Both the position numbers and the translations under genes were made by a program. From assembly GCF_022171985.1 (NCBI RefSeq), contig NZ_JAJVHF010000005.1, positions 62,001 to 126,000 of the forward strand: a stretch of DNA of 64,000 nucleotides, written 5' to 3'. Shown here piece after piece: positions 28,138-38,643 of this stretch. Source of the DNA: Huaxiibacter chinensis. GTDB lineage: Bacteria > Pseudomonadota > Gammaproteobacteria > Enterobacterales > Enterobacteriaceae. Under the pieces are notes generated by a model. That model did not search any database. It had not been told where the DNA came from and saw nothing but the letters and a program-made list of their open reading frames with translations. The stretch's first letter is position 1. Each line of letters opens with the position of its first letter.

Positions 28138-28154
<17 letters not shown>
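27417..28154 (-). CDS. yehW: ABC transporter permease YehW (osmoprotectant-type)
   Basis: This 245-residue inner-membrane permease of the OpuC/ProW type has about six membrane segments and the EAA-like loop [20 protein letters not shown] (~150-169). It is the last gene of osmF-yehY-yehX-yehW and overlaps yehX by 17 bp. The E. coli system is a low-affinity, sigmaS-controlled glycine-betaine-type importer whose physiological role is unsettled. The 3' end overlaps yohO on the other strand. Confidence 0.93.
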
Positions 28155-29077
<923 letters not shown>

Positions 29078-29085
<8 letters not shown>

Positions 29086-30235
29086 CTTTTCTCCCCTTGA
29101 GCAGGGCCAGCCACAAGGCAAAGACCGCGTCGATCACCACCGCCAGCGCAATGGTGGGAATGACGCCAAGCAATACCAAATCCAGCGCGCTACTGAGTAG
29201 CCCCTGAAAGACCAGGGCCCCAAAACCACCCGCGCCAATGAGCGCCGCGATAACGGCCATGCCCACCGTTTGCACGGCCACCACCCGCAGACTGCGGATA
29301 AGCAGAGGCATTGCAATCGGTAACTGGACCTTCCAGAAGCGTTGACGGGCGCTCATGCCCATTGCGTTCGCGCTTTCTAAAACGTCGGATGAGACCTGAC
29401 CCAGCCCGGCCAGCACGCCGCGCGCCAGCGGGAGCAGCGCGTAAAGCACCAGCGCGATCAGCGCCGGGGTTAATCCGGTGCCGGCGATGCCTAACGTGCC
29501 GAGCGCGGGAAACGCCTTCACCAGCCCGGCAAGCGGGGCAATTAACAGGCCGAAAAGCGCAACGGAAGGCACGGTCTGGATCACATTGAGAACGGCGAAA
29601 ACCGGCCCTTGCCGGAGCGGGTGGCGGTAACACCACAGGCCAATGGGTACGCCAATCACGACAGCCGGGATAAGTGTGCCAGCCAGAATGGTCAGATGCT
29701 GAATAAGCGCATTATCGAAGACGTCCTGGCGATTGGCGTACTCTTTTAGCAACGACAGCTGATTTAAATCGCCGCCGATGAGGATCGCTACGGGCAGGAT
29801 CCAGAGCTGCGCATTGAGGAGCCAGCGCCAGAGAGGCTGTGTCGTCAGTCGCCGAACAGCATCGCTACAGGCCAGCAGGCACAGGGCCAGCCATAGCCAA
29901 AGCCCGCTTCCCACCGAAGTGCGCGCCAGCGGGCTTTCAACGGCAACCAGATGCGTCGCCGCCTGCCCTGCGCTCCAGACGAGCAACGCAAACAGCAGTT
30001 CGCAGAGGATAAGCGTCAGGATTAACGCGGTGCGCCCTGTGCAGAATGCCAGCAGCGCGACCATCGCCAGCGCAGCCGTCAGCAGGCCGGGCGTAAAGGA
30101 CCACACCTGCCAGAGGGCGCGCCCTTCGCCAGATAAAAGACGATTGGGCGCAAAATTCACAAACGGGAGCGCGCACGCTGCCAGCGCGATAAACGCGAGC
30201 AGCAGCAGTACGCGGTTATGACAATGTATTGGCAC
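29078..30235 (-). CDS. yehY: ABC transporter permease YehY
   Basis: This 385-residue permease is identical in length to E. coli YehY. An N-terminal extension of membrane segments (~1-160) precedes a ProW-type permease domain (~175-385) with the EAA-like loop [20 protein letters not shown]. It pairs with YehW as a heterodimeric channel energised by YehX. It starts 12 bp after the osmF stop. Confidence 0.94.
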
Positions 30236-30247
30236 AGCCTTGTCCTG

Positions 30248-31165
30248 TTACTTCACCAGTCCTTTTTGCTTCAGGTAGTCGGCTGCCACTTTTTTGGCAT
30301 CCAGCCCTTCCACCGCGATGCTCGCATTGAGCTGTTGTAACGTTTTCGCATCCAGCGTTTCAAAGACCGGCTTCAGCCAGTCGGCCATTTCCGGGTAGGC
30401 TTTCAGCACGGCTTCACGCACTACGGGCGCAGGCGCATAAATCGGCTGTACGCCTTTTGGATCGGTCAGCGTCTGGAGTCCCAGTGCCGCAACCGGACCA
30501 TCGGTCCCGTACGCCATGGCCGCATTAACGCCGGACGTTTTCTGGGCCGCCGCTTTAATCGTCACGGCAGTATCGCCACCCGCTAGCGAGAGCAGCTGGC
30601 TTTGATCCAGCTTGAAGCCATAGGCTTTTTCAAACGCGGGCAGCGCATCCGGTCGCTCAATAAATTCGGCCGATGCCGCCAGTTTGAACTCGCCCTTATC
30701 TTTCAGGTAACGACTCAGATCGTCGAGCGTCGTGAGTTTGCCTTTTTCAGCCAGGTCCTTACGCACCGCGATGGTCCAGGTGTTATTAGCGGGGGCCGGC
30801 GTCAGCCAGATCAGCTTATTTTGTTCGGCGTCGAGCTTTTTGACCTTCTCATAGCCCGCCGAGGCGTTTTTCCAGGCCGGATCGTTTTCATCTTTGAAGA
30901 AGAATGCCCCGTTGCCGGTGTATTCAGGATAGATATCCAGCTCGCCGGACGTAATCGCCCCGCGCACCACAGGCGTGGCGCCAAGCTGTACTTTATTGAC
31001 GGTTTTCACGCCGTGGCTTTCAAGCACCTGAAGAATAATATTCCCGAGCAGTGCCCCTTCGGTATCGATTTTCGATCCTACCTTTACCGGCTCAGCCGCC
31101 TGTAAAGGCAGGCTCAGCGCCGCCAGCAGCATCGCAGAACCGAATATTCCCTTTGTCATTGTCAT
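30248..31165 (-). CDS. osmF: Periplasmic osmoprotectant-binding protein OsmF (YehZ)
   Basis: OsmF is the substrate-binding subunit of the YehYXW importer. The 305-residue product has a signal peptide ending about SLPLQAA and a type II periplasmic-binding fold (VGSKIDTEGALLGNIILQVL, TSGELDIYPEYTGNGAFFF). It is the first gene of the operon. An in-frame ATG at 31159 is an alternative start. In E. coli the promoter is sigmaS-dependent; I did not identify it convincingly here. Confidence 0.95.
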   Translation of the reverse strand: MTMTKGIFGSAMLLAALSLPLQAAEPVKVGSKIDTEGALLGNIILQVLESHGVKTVNKVQLGATPVVRGAITSGELDIYPEYTGNGAFFFKDENDPAWKNASAGYEKVKKLDAEQNKLIWLTPAPANNTWTIAVRKDLAEKGKLTTLDDLSRYLKDKGEFKLAASAEFIERPDALPAFEKAYGFKLDQSQLLSLAGGDTAVTIKAAAQKTSGVNAAMAYGTDGPVAALGLQTLTDPKGVQPIYAPAPVVREAVLKAYPEMADWLKPVFETLDAKTLQQLNASIAVEGLDAKKVAADYLKQKGLVK

Positions 31166-31271
31166 TGTGCTAACCCCATTTTTTATCGCCCTTATCAGAG
31201 GCTTGAGAGAAAAGCGTAGTTTAAAACCGGGAATTTGACCGCCTGAAATACGCTTTTAGCAGAAGATAAGG

Positions 31272-31299
31272 CGCCTCTTCCCGGGTTTGGGAAGAGGCG
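31272..31299 (-). terminator. bglX terminator
   Basis: A perfect 11-bp stem, CGCCTCTTCCC (31272-31282) with GGGAAGAGGCG (31289-31299), lies just after the bglX stop. On the complement it is followed by the moderately T-rich CCTTATCTTCT. It separates bglX from osmF, which is transcribed in the same direction. Confidence 0.8.
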
Positions 31300-31312
31300 T
31301 AAGGCAGGAAAA

Positions 31313-33610
31313 TTACAGCAGGGTGAATTCGCCCTGATTCACGCGGGCAGAATCCAGGCCGATAAAGACGTTAAACGTGCCGGCTTCAGCATCGTACTTC
31401 ATCTGTTGGTTCCAGAACTTCAGCGCGTTCACGTCAATCGGGAAGCTGACGGTTTTCGTTTCGCCGGGTTTCAGGTCCACTTTCTCGAAGCCACGCAGCT
31501 GTTTCACCGGACGGCTCATTGACGCGGTGACGTCCTGAACGTACATCTGGATGACCGTCTCGCCTTCACGTTTACCGGTATTAGTGACCTCCACGCTGGC
31601 GGTGACGGTGCCGTCACGCTTCAGGGTCGGTGAAGACATTTTGACCTCAGAGACCTTAAAGGTGGTGTAGCTCAGACCATAGCCAAAGGGATACAGCGGG
31701 CCGTTGGCTTCATCAAAGTAACGCGAGGTGTATTTGTTTGGCTTGTCCGCATTGTAAGGACGACCGGTGTTCAGGTGGCTGTAGTAGACCGGAATTTGCC
31801 CTACGGAACGCGGGAAGGACATCGGCAGCTTGCCGGACGGATTGTAATCGCCAAACAGCACGTCAGCGATGGCATTGCCGCCTTCGGTACCGGCGAACCA
31901 GGTTTCCAGAATGGCGTCAGCCTGCTGATCCTCTTTTACCAGCGCCAGCGGGCGGCCGTTCATCAGCACCAGCACCAGCGGTTTGCCGGTGGCTTTTAAC
32001 GCGGCAATCAGGTCTCGCTGACTCTGCGGGAGGGTGATGTCCGTCCGGCTGGAGGCCTCATGCGCCATACCCTGGGCTTCGCCCACCACGGCCACGACGA
32101 CGTCAGACTGCTTCGCAGCGTTAACGGCTTCGTCAATCATCTCTTTCGCCGGACGCGGGTCGACTTTTACCGCATCTTCATACTGGTTCAGGAAGGTAAC
32201 GATGTCTTTGTCATCCGTGACGTTCGCCCCTTTGGCGTAAACCACGCTGGCCTTTTCACCGACGGCATTTTTGATGCCGGTGAGCACGGTCACCGACTGA
32301 TCGGCCACGCCTGCCGCAGACCAGCTGCCCATCACGTCACGCTTGCTGTCAGCCAGCGGGCCAACCACGGCAACGGTGCCCGATTTTTTCAGCGGCAGCG
32401 TGTCGAGCCGGTTTTTCAACAGCACAAGGCTTTCGCGCGCCACTTCACGCGCTTCTTTGCGATGCAGACGGCTTTCGGCGTTGGTATCAGCCGGATCGGA
32501 ATCCTTCGGCCCCAGGTGGCTGTACGGATCGTTAAACAGCCCCATATCGTATTTCACGTTCAGCACATGGCGAGTGGCGTCGTCCAGCTCTGCCATGGTG
32601 ACCTTTCCGGTCTTCACCAGGTCCGGCAGATATTTACTGTAATACTCGTCGCTCATACTCATGTTGATACCGGCTTTCAGCGCGACACGGACCGCATCTT
32701 CCGGATCGGACGCCGTGCCGTGTTTAATCAACTCTTTGATTGCGCCATGGTCGGACACCGTAATGCCCTTAAAGCCCCATTGATCGCGCAGCACGTCTTT
32801 CAGCAGCCACGAATCCGAGGTCGCCGGGGTGCCATTGAGCGAGTTCAGGGCAACCATGACCGCCCCGCTCCCCGCATCCAGACCGGCTTTATATGGCGGC
32901 ATATAGTCGTTAAACAGACGCTGTGGGCTCATGTCCACGGTGTTGTACTCTTTGCCCCCTTCCACCGCGCCATAGGCGGCGAAGTGTTTGACGCTGGTCA
33001 TCACCGAGTAGCGATCCGCCGGGCTTTTGCCCTGCATCGCCTCCACCATGGTTTTACCCAGGGTGGCGGTTAAAAAGGTATCTTCACCGAAACCTTCAGA
33101 GCCCCGGCCCCAGCGCGGATCGCGGGAGACGTCCACCATCGGCGCCCAGGTCATGTTCAGCCCGTCGTCTGCCGCTTCATAGGCCGAGACGCGACCCACG
33201 GTTTTCACCGCATCGAGGTTAAAGGAGGAGGCCAAACCGAGGCTGATAGGGAAAACGGTACGCTGCCCATGCACCACGTCATAGGCAAAGAACAGGGGAA
33301 TCTTCAGGCGGCTCAGCGCCATCGCCTGATCCTGCATTTTGCGGATATCCTGGCGGGTGACCGTGTTAAAAATCGCCCCGACCTGGCTTGCTTTGATCAT
33401 GTCGCGGATCGCCTCTTTCGGGTTATCCGGGCCGACGCTGATAAGACGCAACTGGCCGATTTTCTCATCAACCGTCATTTTGGTGAGCAGTTCCGTGACG
33501 AAGGCGTCCCGGGCTTCTGGCGTTAGCGGGTGGTTGCCAGACAGATCATTTGCCAGCGCAGGTTGCAGCGCCAGACTCACCGCGACACCTACAGAACAAA
33601 GCCATTTCAT
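31313..33610 (-). CDS. bglX: Periplasmic beta-glucosidase BglX
   Basis: BglX is a glycoside hydrolase family 3 enzyme that cleaves beta-glucosides in the periplasm. The 765-residue product has a signal peptide (MKWLCSVGVAVSLALQPALA), the GH3 N-domain with catalytic nucleophile Asp287 in GITVSDHGA, the KHFAAYG motif (~208-214), a GH3 C-domain and a C-terminal fibronectin III-like domain (~665-760). It is divergent from dld, as in E. coli. Confidence 0.96.
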   Translation of the reverse strand: MKWLCSVGVAVSLALQPALANDLSGNHPLTPEARDAFVTELLTKMTVDEKIGQLRLISVGPDNPKEAIRDMIKASQVGAIFNTVTRQDIRKMQDQAMALSRLKIPLFFAYDVVHGQRTVFPISLGLASSFNLDAVKTVGRVSAYEAADDGLNMTWAPMVDVSRDPRWGRGSEGFGEDTFLTATLGKTMVEAMQGKSPADRYSVMTSVKHFAAYGAVEGGKEYNTVDMSPQRLFNDYMPPYKAGLDAGSGAVMVALNSLNGTPATSDSWLLKDVLRDQWGFKGITVSDHGAIKELIKHGTASDPEDAVRVALKAGINMSMSDEYYSKYLPDLVKTGKVTMAELDDATRHVLNVKYDMGLFNDPYSHLGPKDSDPADTNAESRLHRKEAREVARESLVLLKNRLDTLPLKKSGTVAVVGPLADSKRDVMGSWSAAGVADQSVTVLTGIKNAVGEKASVVYAKGANVTDDKDIVTFLNQYEDAVKVDPRPAKEMIDEAVNAAKQSDVVVAVVGEAQGMAHEASSRTDITLPQSQRDLIAALKATGKPLVLVLMNGRPLALVKEDQQADAILETWFAGTEGGNAIADVLFGDYNPSGKLPMSFPRSVGQIPVYYSHLNTGRPYNADKPNKYTSRYFDEANGPLYPFGYGLSYTTFKVSEVKMSSPTLKRDGTVTASVEVTNTGKREGETVIQMYVQDVTASMSRPVKQLRGFEKVDLKPGETKTVSFPIDVNALKFWNQQMKYDAEAGTFNVFIGLDSARVNQGEFTLL

Positions 33611-33800
33611 GTCGTTTTACTCTCTCATCATTAACCGCCGGTCGATCCCGGCCCGGAGCGTGCGAAAAGCGCAGTGTGCCATAAACCCTCGGTTCGGTGC
33701 AGGGTTATTCTCTGATATTTCTACTGAATACTTGCTCACTTAACAATTAATCGCGCTATGCTTTACTGCGTGAAATTTGCCCCACCACAAGGAGTGGAAA

Positions 33801-35567
33801 ATGACTTCCGTTCGAACTCAACATAACACTGTATTGATTAACGAACTGTCTCGCCTTGTCGGTCAGACGCATGTCCTGACAGACCCGGCAAAAACAGCCC
33901 GCTATCGTAAGGGCTTCCGCTCCGGCCAGGGCGAAGCGCTGGCGGTGGTCTTCCCCGGCACGCTGCTGGAATTATGGCGCGTGCTGAGCGCCTGCGTCGA
34001 CGCAGATAAAATTATTTTAATGCAGGCGGCGAATACCGGTTTAACCGAAGGCTCCACCCCGAACGGGAACGACTACGACCGCGATATCATCATTATCAGC
34101 ACGCTGCGTCTGGATAAACTGCACGTACTGGATAAAGGTGAACAGGTGCTGGCGTTCCCGGGTACGACGCTCTACTCCCTTGAAAAAGCGCTTAAGCCCC
34201 TGGGCCGCGAGCCGCACTCGGTAATTGGATCGTCCTGCATTGGCGCGTCGGTCGTGGGCGGGATTTGTAACAACTCCGGCGGTTCGCTGGTGCAGCGCGG
34301 CCCGGCATACACCGAAATGTCACTGTTTGCGCGCATTGATGAAAACGGCAAACTGACCCTGGTCAACCATCTGGGGATTAATCTTGGCGTCACGCCAGAG
34401 CAAATTCTCAGTAAACTCGATGATGACCGGGTGAAAGATGAAGACGTGCAGCACGATGGCCGTCACGCGCACGATCATGACTATATTACGCGCGTGCGCG
34501 ATATCCATGCGGATACCCCAGCGCGCTATAACGCTGACCCGGACCGCCTGTTTGAATCCTCCGGCTGCGCGGGCAAACTGGCCGTTTTTGCCGTCCGTCT
34601 TGATACCTTCGAAGCCGAGAAAAAGCAGCAGGTGTTCTATATCGGCACCAATCAGCCCGAAGTGCTGACCGAAATACGGCGGCATATCCTTGCGGAGTTC
34701 ACGCATCTGCCGGTCGCCGGCGAGTATATGCATCGCGATATTTACGATATCGCCGAGCGGTATGGCAAAGATACCTTCCTGATGATCGACAAGCTGGGCA
34801 CGGACAAGATGCCGTTCTTCTTCACCATGAAGGGACGCACCGATGCCATGCTCGAAAAGGTGTCGCTGTTTAAACCCCACTTCACCGATCGCTTTATGCA
34901 AAAGCTGGGAAACGCCTTCCCGGCGCACCTGCCGCCGCGCATGAAAAGCTGGCGAGATAAGTACGAACACCATCTGCTGCTGAAAATGGCAGGAGACGGT
35001 ATTGCCGAGGCTCAGGCCTGGCTTGCAGACTACTTCAAAACCGCCGAGGGCGATTTCTTTGCCTGCACCGCAGAAGAAGGCAGCAAAGCCTTTTTACACC
35101 GTTTTGCCGCGGCGGGCGCCGCTATCCGCTATCAGGCTGTGCATGCGGATGAGGTCGAAGATATTCTGGCGCTTGATATCGCCTTGCGCCGCAACGACAC
35201 CGAGTGGTTTGAACATCTGCCGCCGGAAATCGACAGCCAACTGGTGCATAAGCTCTATTACGGTCACTTTATGTGCTATGTCTTCCACCAGGATTACATT
35301 GTTAAAAAAGGGGTCGATGCCCATGCGCTGAAAGAGCAGATGCTGGAGCTTCTGCGCGCACGCGGGGCGCAATATCCAGCCGAACACAACGTGGGACACC
35401 TGTATAAAGCGCCGGAGACACTGACCAAATTTTATCGTGAAAATGATCCCACCAATAGCATGAACCCCGGCATTGGTAAGACAACCCGAAAAAAATACTG
35501 GCAAGAGGAGCCCGCTCCAGCCGTTGATCGTGCGCCCGTCACTGAAGACGACGTGAAGCCACACTGA
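33801..35567 (+). CDS. dld: Quinone-dependent D-lactate dehydrogenase Dld
   Basis: Dld is a peripheral inner-membrane FAD enzyme that oxidises D-lactate to pyruvate and reduces quinone. The 588-residue product has an FAD-binding PCMH domain with GLTEGSTPNG (~80) and GSSCIGASVVGGICNNSGG (~135-153), and the Dld-specific membrane-binding region. AAGGAGTGG precedes the ATG. It is about 17 residues longer than the E. coli protein, mostly at the C-terminus (EEPAPAVDRAPVTEDDVKPH). Confidence 0.96.
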   Translation: MTSVRTQHNTVLINELSRLVGQTHVLTDPAKTARYRKGFRSGQGEALAVVFPGTLLELWRVLSACVDADKIILMQAANTGLTEGSTPNGNDYDRDIIIISTLRLDKLHVLDKGEQVLAFPGTTLYSLEKALKPLGREPHSVIGSSCIGASVVGGICNNSGGSLVQRGPAYTEMSLFARIDENGKLTLVNHLGINLGVTPEQILSKLDDDRVKDEDVQHDGRHAHDHDYITRVRDIHADTPARYNADPDRLFESSGCAGKLAVFAVRLDTFEAEKKQQVFYIGTNQPEVLTEIRRHILAEFTHLPVAGEYMHRDIYDIAERYGKDTFLMIDKLGTDKMPFFFTMKGRTDAMLEKVSLFKPHFTDRFMQKLGNAFPAHLPPRMKSWRDKYEHHLLLKMAGDGIAEAQAWLADYFKTAEGDFFACTAEEGSKAFLHRFAAAGAAIRYQAVHADEVEDILALDIALRRNDTEWFEHLPPEIDSQLVHKLYYGHFMCYVFHQDYIVKKGVDAHALKEQMLELLRARGAQYPAEHNVGHLYKAPETLTKFYRENDPTNSMNPGIGKTTRKKYWQEEPAPAVDRAPVTEDDVKPH

Positions 35568-35613
35568 GAGGATTGTTAAGCTCACCAGAATCGTATTAGA
35601 GTAATCTCTCACC

Positions 35614-35642
35614 GCCGGGGACGTGTTCCCCGGCTTTTTTAT
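35614..35642 (+). terminator. dld terminator
   Basis: GCCGGGGA (35614-35621) pairs with TCCCCGGC (35627-35634) and is followed by T6. It lies just before the GNAT gene, so that gene probably has its own promoter or depends on readthrough. Confidence 0.92.
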
Positions 35643-35661
35643 TCTGAGGAGTAAGCAGATC

Positions 35662-36216
35662 ATGTCGGCCGTCGATATCCTTTCCACTTCCGAGATAGAG
35701 GTGCGCGACGCCCACCCTGACGACGTTCACGCCATTGCCGCTATCTATGCCTGGCATGTGCTTAACGGACGCGCCTCGTTTGAAGAAGTTCCCCCCACGA
35801 TTGATGACATGCGCCAGCGTATGCGCACGATTATTGACGGCGGTTTTCCCTGGCTTGTTGCGCTCTATCGCGGCGTGGTGGTGGGGTATTGCTATGCGTC
35901 GCTTTATCGCCCTCGCCCCGCCTATCGGTACACGCTTGAAGAGTCGATTTACGTGGATGCCAGTGCAACCGGACGCGGTTTTGGTAGTGCATTAATGGAA
36001 GCGCTGATCGCCCGCTGTGAAGAGGGCCACTGGCGGCAGTTGATTGCCGTCGTGGGCGATGGACATAACAATGCAGGTTCACTGCGGCTGCATAAAAAAC
36101 ATGGGTTTGAGGTCGCCGGGCAGCTCAGAAGCGTTGGCTACAAGAAAGGGAACTGGCGGGATACCTTGATCATGCAGCGTCCACTCAACGACGGTGACTG
36201 GACGCTGCCGGAATAG
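35662..36216 (+). CDS. GNAT-family acetyltransferase, phosphinothricin/methionine-sulfoximine type
   Basis: This 184-residue GNAT protein resembles the PAT/MddA group: an RPAYRYTLEESIYVDASATG core, an acetyl-CoA loop ending GFGSALMEALI and a terminal KKGNWRDTLIMQ strand. Such enzymes acetylate toxic amino acid analogues such as methionine sulfoximine. GAGGAGTAAG lies upstream of the ATG at 35662. The gene sits between dld and pbpG, which are neighbours in K-12, and its stop directly abuts the pbpG stop. The substrate is inferred from family only. Confidence 0.82.
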   Translation: MSAVDILSTSEIEVRDAHPDDVHAIAAIYAWHVLNGRASFEEVPPTIDDMRQRMRTIIDGGFPWLVALYRGVVVGYCYASLYRPRPAYRYTLEESIYVDASATGRGFGSALMEALIARCEEGHWRQLIAVVGDGHNNAGSLRLHKKHGFEVAGQLRSVGYKKGNWRDTLIMQRPLNDGDWTLPE

Positions 36217-37161
36217 TTAATCGTTCTGCGCGGTCTGTTCGCCCGCAACGGAGGCGCTGGCCATCTGCGCCGCCTTTTGTTTTTTATAGCTCAATGCGGC
36301 TGCCGGGACCGGCTGCGCCTTCCCTGTCTCAATCCAGGTACGTAGACGGCTGGCGTCCGCAAAGTGGGTATATTTGCCAAAAGCATCCATCACCACCAGC
36401 GCCACCGGTTTGCCGTTAAAGACGGTACGCATCACCAGGCAATGCCCTGCCGCGTTGGTAAAGCCAGTCTTGGTTAACTGAATGTTCCAGTTGTCGCGGT
36501 AAACCAGATGGTTGGTATTGCGGAACGGCAGCGTGTACGGCGGGTTAGCGAACGTCGCCATCTCTTCACGCGTGGTGCTCAGCTGGCCGATCAGCGGATA
36601 TTGTTTGCTGGCAATCAGCATTTTCGTCAGGTCCCGCGCCGTCGAGACGTTATGAATCGACAAGCCGGTCGGTTCGACAAAATGGGTGTTGCTCATACCC
36701 AGCGCTTTGGCCTTCGCATTCATCGCCCGGATAAACGCGTTATAGCCCCCCGGATAATGGTGCGCCAGGCTGGCCGCGGCACGGTTTTCTGACGACATCA
36801 GCGCCAGCAACAGCATATTCTTACGGCTGATTTCACTGTTCAGACGCACGCGCGAATAGATCCCCTTCATTTCTGGCGTCTGGCTGATATCCACCTTCAG
36901 CTTTTCATCCAGCGGCAGGCGTGCATCCAGCACCACCATCGCGGTCATCAGTTTGGTAATTGACGCGATCGGGCGCACAAGGTCCGGATGGCTGGAGTAG
37001 ATCACCTTATTGGTATTCAGATCGACAATCATCGCGCTACCGGAGGCGATTTCCGGTTGAGCGGCGGTCGTCATCGCAGGTGTTTTAGCGATGGCAGGCA
37101 TGGCTACAGGCACAGCCAGAATCAGCGCGAGGCTGAGTAATGAGACTCGGAATTTCAGCAT
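36217..37161 (-). CDS. pbpG: D-alanyl-D-alanine endopeptidase PbpG (PBP7)
   Basis: PBP7 is a periplasmic penicillin-binding endopeptidase that cuts DD-crosslinks in peptidoglycan. The 314-residue product has a signal peptide (to about AIAK, residue 26) and the three active-site motifs: SITK (Ser67-Lys70), SEN (124-126) and KTG (231-233). The stop directly abuts that of the convergent GNAT gene with no spacer. Confidence 0.95.
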   Translation of the reverse strand: MLKFRVSLLSLALILAVPVAMPAIAKTPAMTTAAQPEIASGSAMIVDLNTNKVIYSSHPDLVRPIASITKLMTAMVVLDARLPLDEKLKVDISQTPEMKGIYSRVRLNSEISRKNMLLLALMSSENRAAASLAHHYPGGYNAFIRAMNAKAKALGMSNTHFVEPTGLSIHNVSTARDLTKMLIASKQYPLIGQLSTTREEMATFANPPYTLPFRNTNHLVYRDNWNIQLTKTGFTNAAGHCLVMRTVFNGKPVALVVMDAFGKYTHFADASRLRTWIETGKAQPVPAAALSYKKQKAAQMASASVAGEQTAQND

Positions 37162-37293
37162 GGTGAGGCTTCTGATAATTGTTCAGGCACGTTTTAACGT
37201 ACGCCGCCTGTCACACTGGGTGAAAACAGGCTGGCAAAGGCATCATAGCGAGCCGATTCGCATGTCGCCAGTGGATAATCGTGTACAGATGCT

Positions 37294-37321
37294 GCATTGC
37301 TGGCATTTACGCCAGCAATGC
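37294..37321. repeat. Perfect inverted repeat between yohC and pbpG
   Basis: GCATTGCTGGC (37294-37304) and GCCAGCAATGC (37311-37321) form an 11-bp perfect stem around ATTTAC, just past the yohC stop on its transcript. No T-tract follows on either strand, so it may stabilise an mRNA end or mark a processed 3' end. Confidence 0.65.
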
Positions 37322-37328
37322 ATTGAGC

Positions 37329-37916
37329 TTAGAAAAGCCGGTAACCATAACCCCAGAGAATAACAGTCAGCGCCAGAAGGGCTTCCAGCAGCAGCACACC
37401 AATGGCGAGCGTGGAGCCTGAGAAACTTAAACCTTCTTCTTTGTTGATATTCAGGAAGGTCGGGATGCCGACAAACAGCAGATAACCGGTATAAAACAGC
37501 GCGACCGTGCCGGTCAGGGCGCACAGCCACACCAGGGGGTAGAGCGCAACGATACCGCTCAGGAACAGCGGCGTGGCGACATAACCCGCAAACACCATAC
37601 AGAGCGTGAGCGATGGCCGCTGCGGATAGTTTCTTGCCATCCAGTAAATCACCCGGCCCATGATGGCGACCCCCGCCAGCATAATGCCGTAAAAGACCAC
37701 GGCGAGAGCTAACCCGGTGGGCCAGGAGAGCCGCACGATGTTGCCATCGCCGAAATTCCAGCCAATTTGTGTTGTGCCAATAAACGCGCAGACCACGGGA
37801 ATCGCCGCCATCATAAGAACATGATGCGTGTAGTGATGCGTGACCGTTTCGTTCTCGTTCCTGATGACCTGCATTTCACGATCGGGATGGGAAAAAAGAC
37901 CCCAGACATGGTTCAT
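37329..37916 (-). CDS. yohC: Yip1-domain inner-membrane protein YohC
   Basis: This 195-residue integral membrane protein has five predicted hydrophobic segments, beginning MNHVWGLFSHPDREMQVI. It matches E. coli YohC and the Yip1-domain family. The function is unknown. The neighbours pbpG and yohD are conserved in order. Confidence 0.9.
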   Translation of the reverse strand: MNHVWGLFSHPDREMQVIRNENETVTHHYTHHVLMMAAIPVVCAFIGTTQIGWNFGDGNIVRLSWPTGLALAVVFYGIMLAGVAIMGRVIYWMARNYPQRPSLTLCMVFAGYVATPLFLSGIVALYPLVWLCALTGTVALFYTGYLLFVGIPTFLNINKEEGLSFSGSTLAIGVLLLEALLALTVILWGYGYRLF

Positions 37917-38070
37917 AACGCCCCCTTGTTGTCGACCCGTACAGCGGTACTGTAAGTATAATGCGGCTTTAGGTTATTTTCTGAACAATCAACACATCCC
38001 TCTTTCCACGCTATTAATTGTCAGGGTGTATGCTTTAAGGACGCTTTCACAAGGAGACACCGCTTACCTT

Positions 38071-38637
38071 ATGGATATCAATAGTTTGATTGAGCATTAT
38101 GGTTACGCTGCACTGGTTATCGGCAGTGTGGCAGAAGGGGAAACCATTACCCTCCTCGGCGGCGTTGCCGCTCATCAAGGTTTACTTCGCTTTCCGCTGG
38201 TGGTGGCCGCTGTCGCACTCGGCGGCATGATTGGCGATCAGTTACTTTATCTGCTGGGATTACGTTTTGGCCCAACGTTGCTTAAGCGGTTTGCGAAACA
38301 TCAGAAGAAAATTAATCGCGCTCAGCGCCTGATACAGCGTCACCCTTACCTGTTTGTCATTGGCACACGCTTTATGTACGGTTTTCGCATCATCGGCCCG
38401 CTGCTGATTGGCGCAAGTCGGCTCCCGCCAAAACTGTTTATTCCGCTGAATATCCTCGGGGCGATTGCCTGGGCGCTTATCTTTACGACGCTGGGGTATG
38501 TCGGGGGCGAGGTGATTGGTCCATGGCTGCACAATTTCGATCAACATCTGAAGCACTGGGCCTGGTTAATCGTTATGGTTGTGCTGGTTATCGCGGTGCG
38601 TCTCTGGTTGAAACACCGCGATAACAAGCGGGATTAG
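38071..38637 (+). CDS. yohD: DedA-family inner-membrane protein YohD
   Basis: This 188-residue membrane protein of the DedA (SNARE-associated/VTT) superfamily has the conserved FVIGTRFMYGFRIIGPLLIG region (~91-110). DedA proteins are implicated in phospholipid carrier translocation and envelope integrity. I chose the ATG at 38071 (MDINSLIEHYGYAAL) by comparison with E. coli. It is convergent with yohF, 6 bp apart. Confidence 0.92.
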   Translation: MDINSLIEHYGYAALVIGSVAEGETITLLGGVAAHQGLLRFPLVVAAVALGGMIGDQLLYLLGLRFGPTLLKRFAKHQKKINRAQRLIQRHPYLFVIGTRFMYGFRIIGPLLIGASRLPPKLFIPLNILGAIAWALIFTTLGYVGGEVIGPWLHNFDQHLKHWAWLIVMVVLVIAVRLWLKHRDNKRD

Positions 38638-38643
38638 CCTGCT

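Noticed and set aside
32060..33073. 337-codon open frame antisense to bglX
   Set aside because: It lies wholly inside bglX and has a composition typical of a reverse-complement shadow, with no domain or ribosome-binding site.
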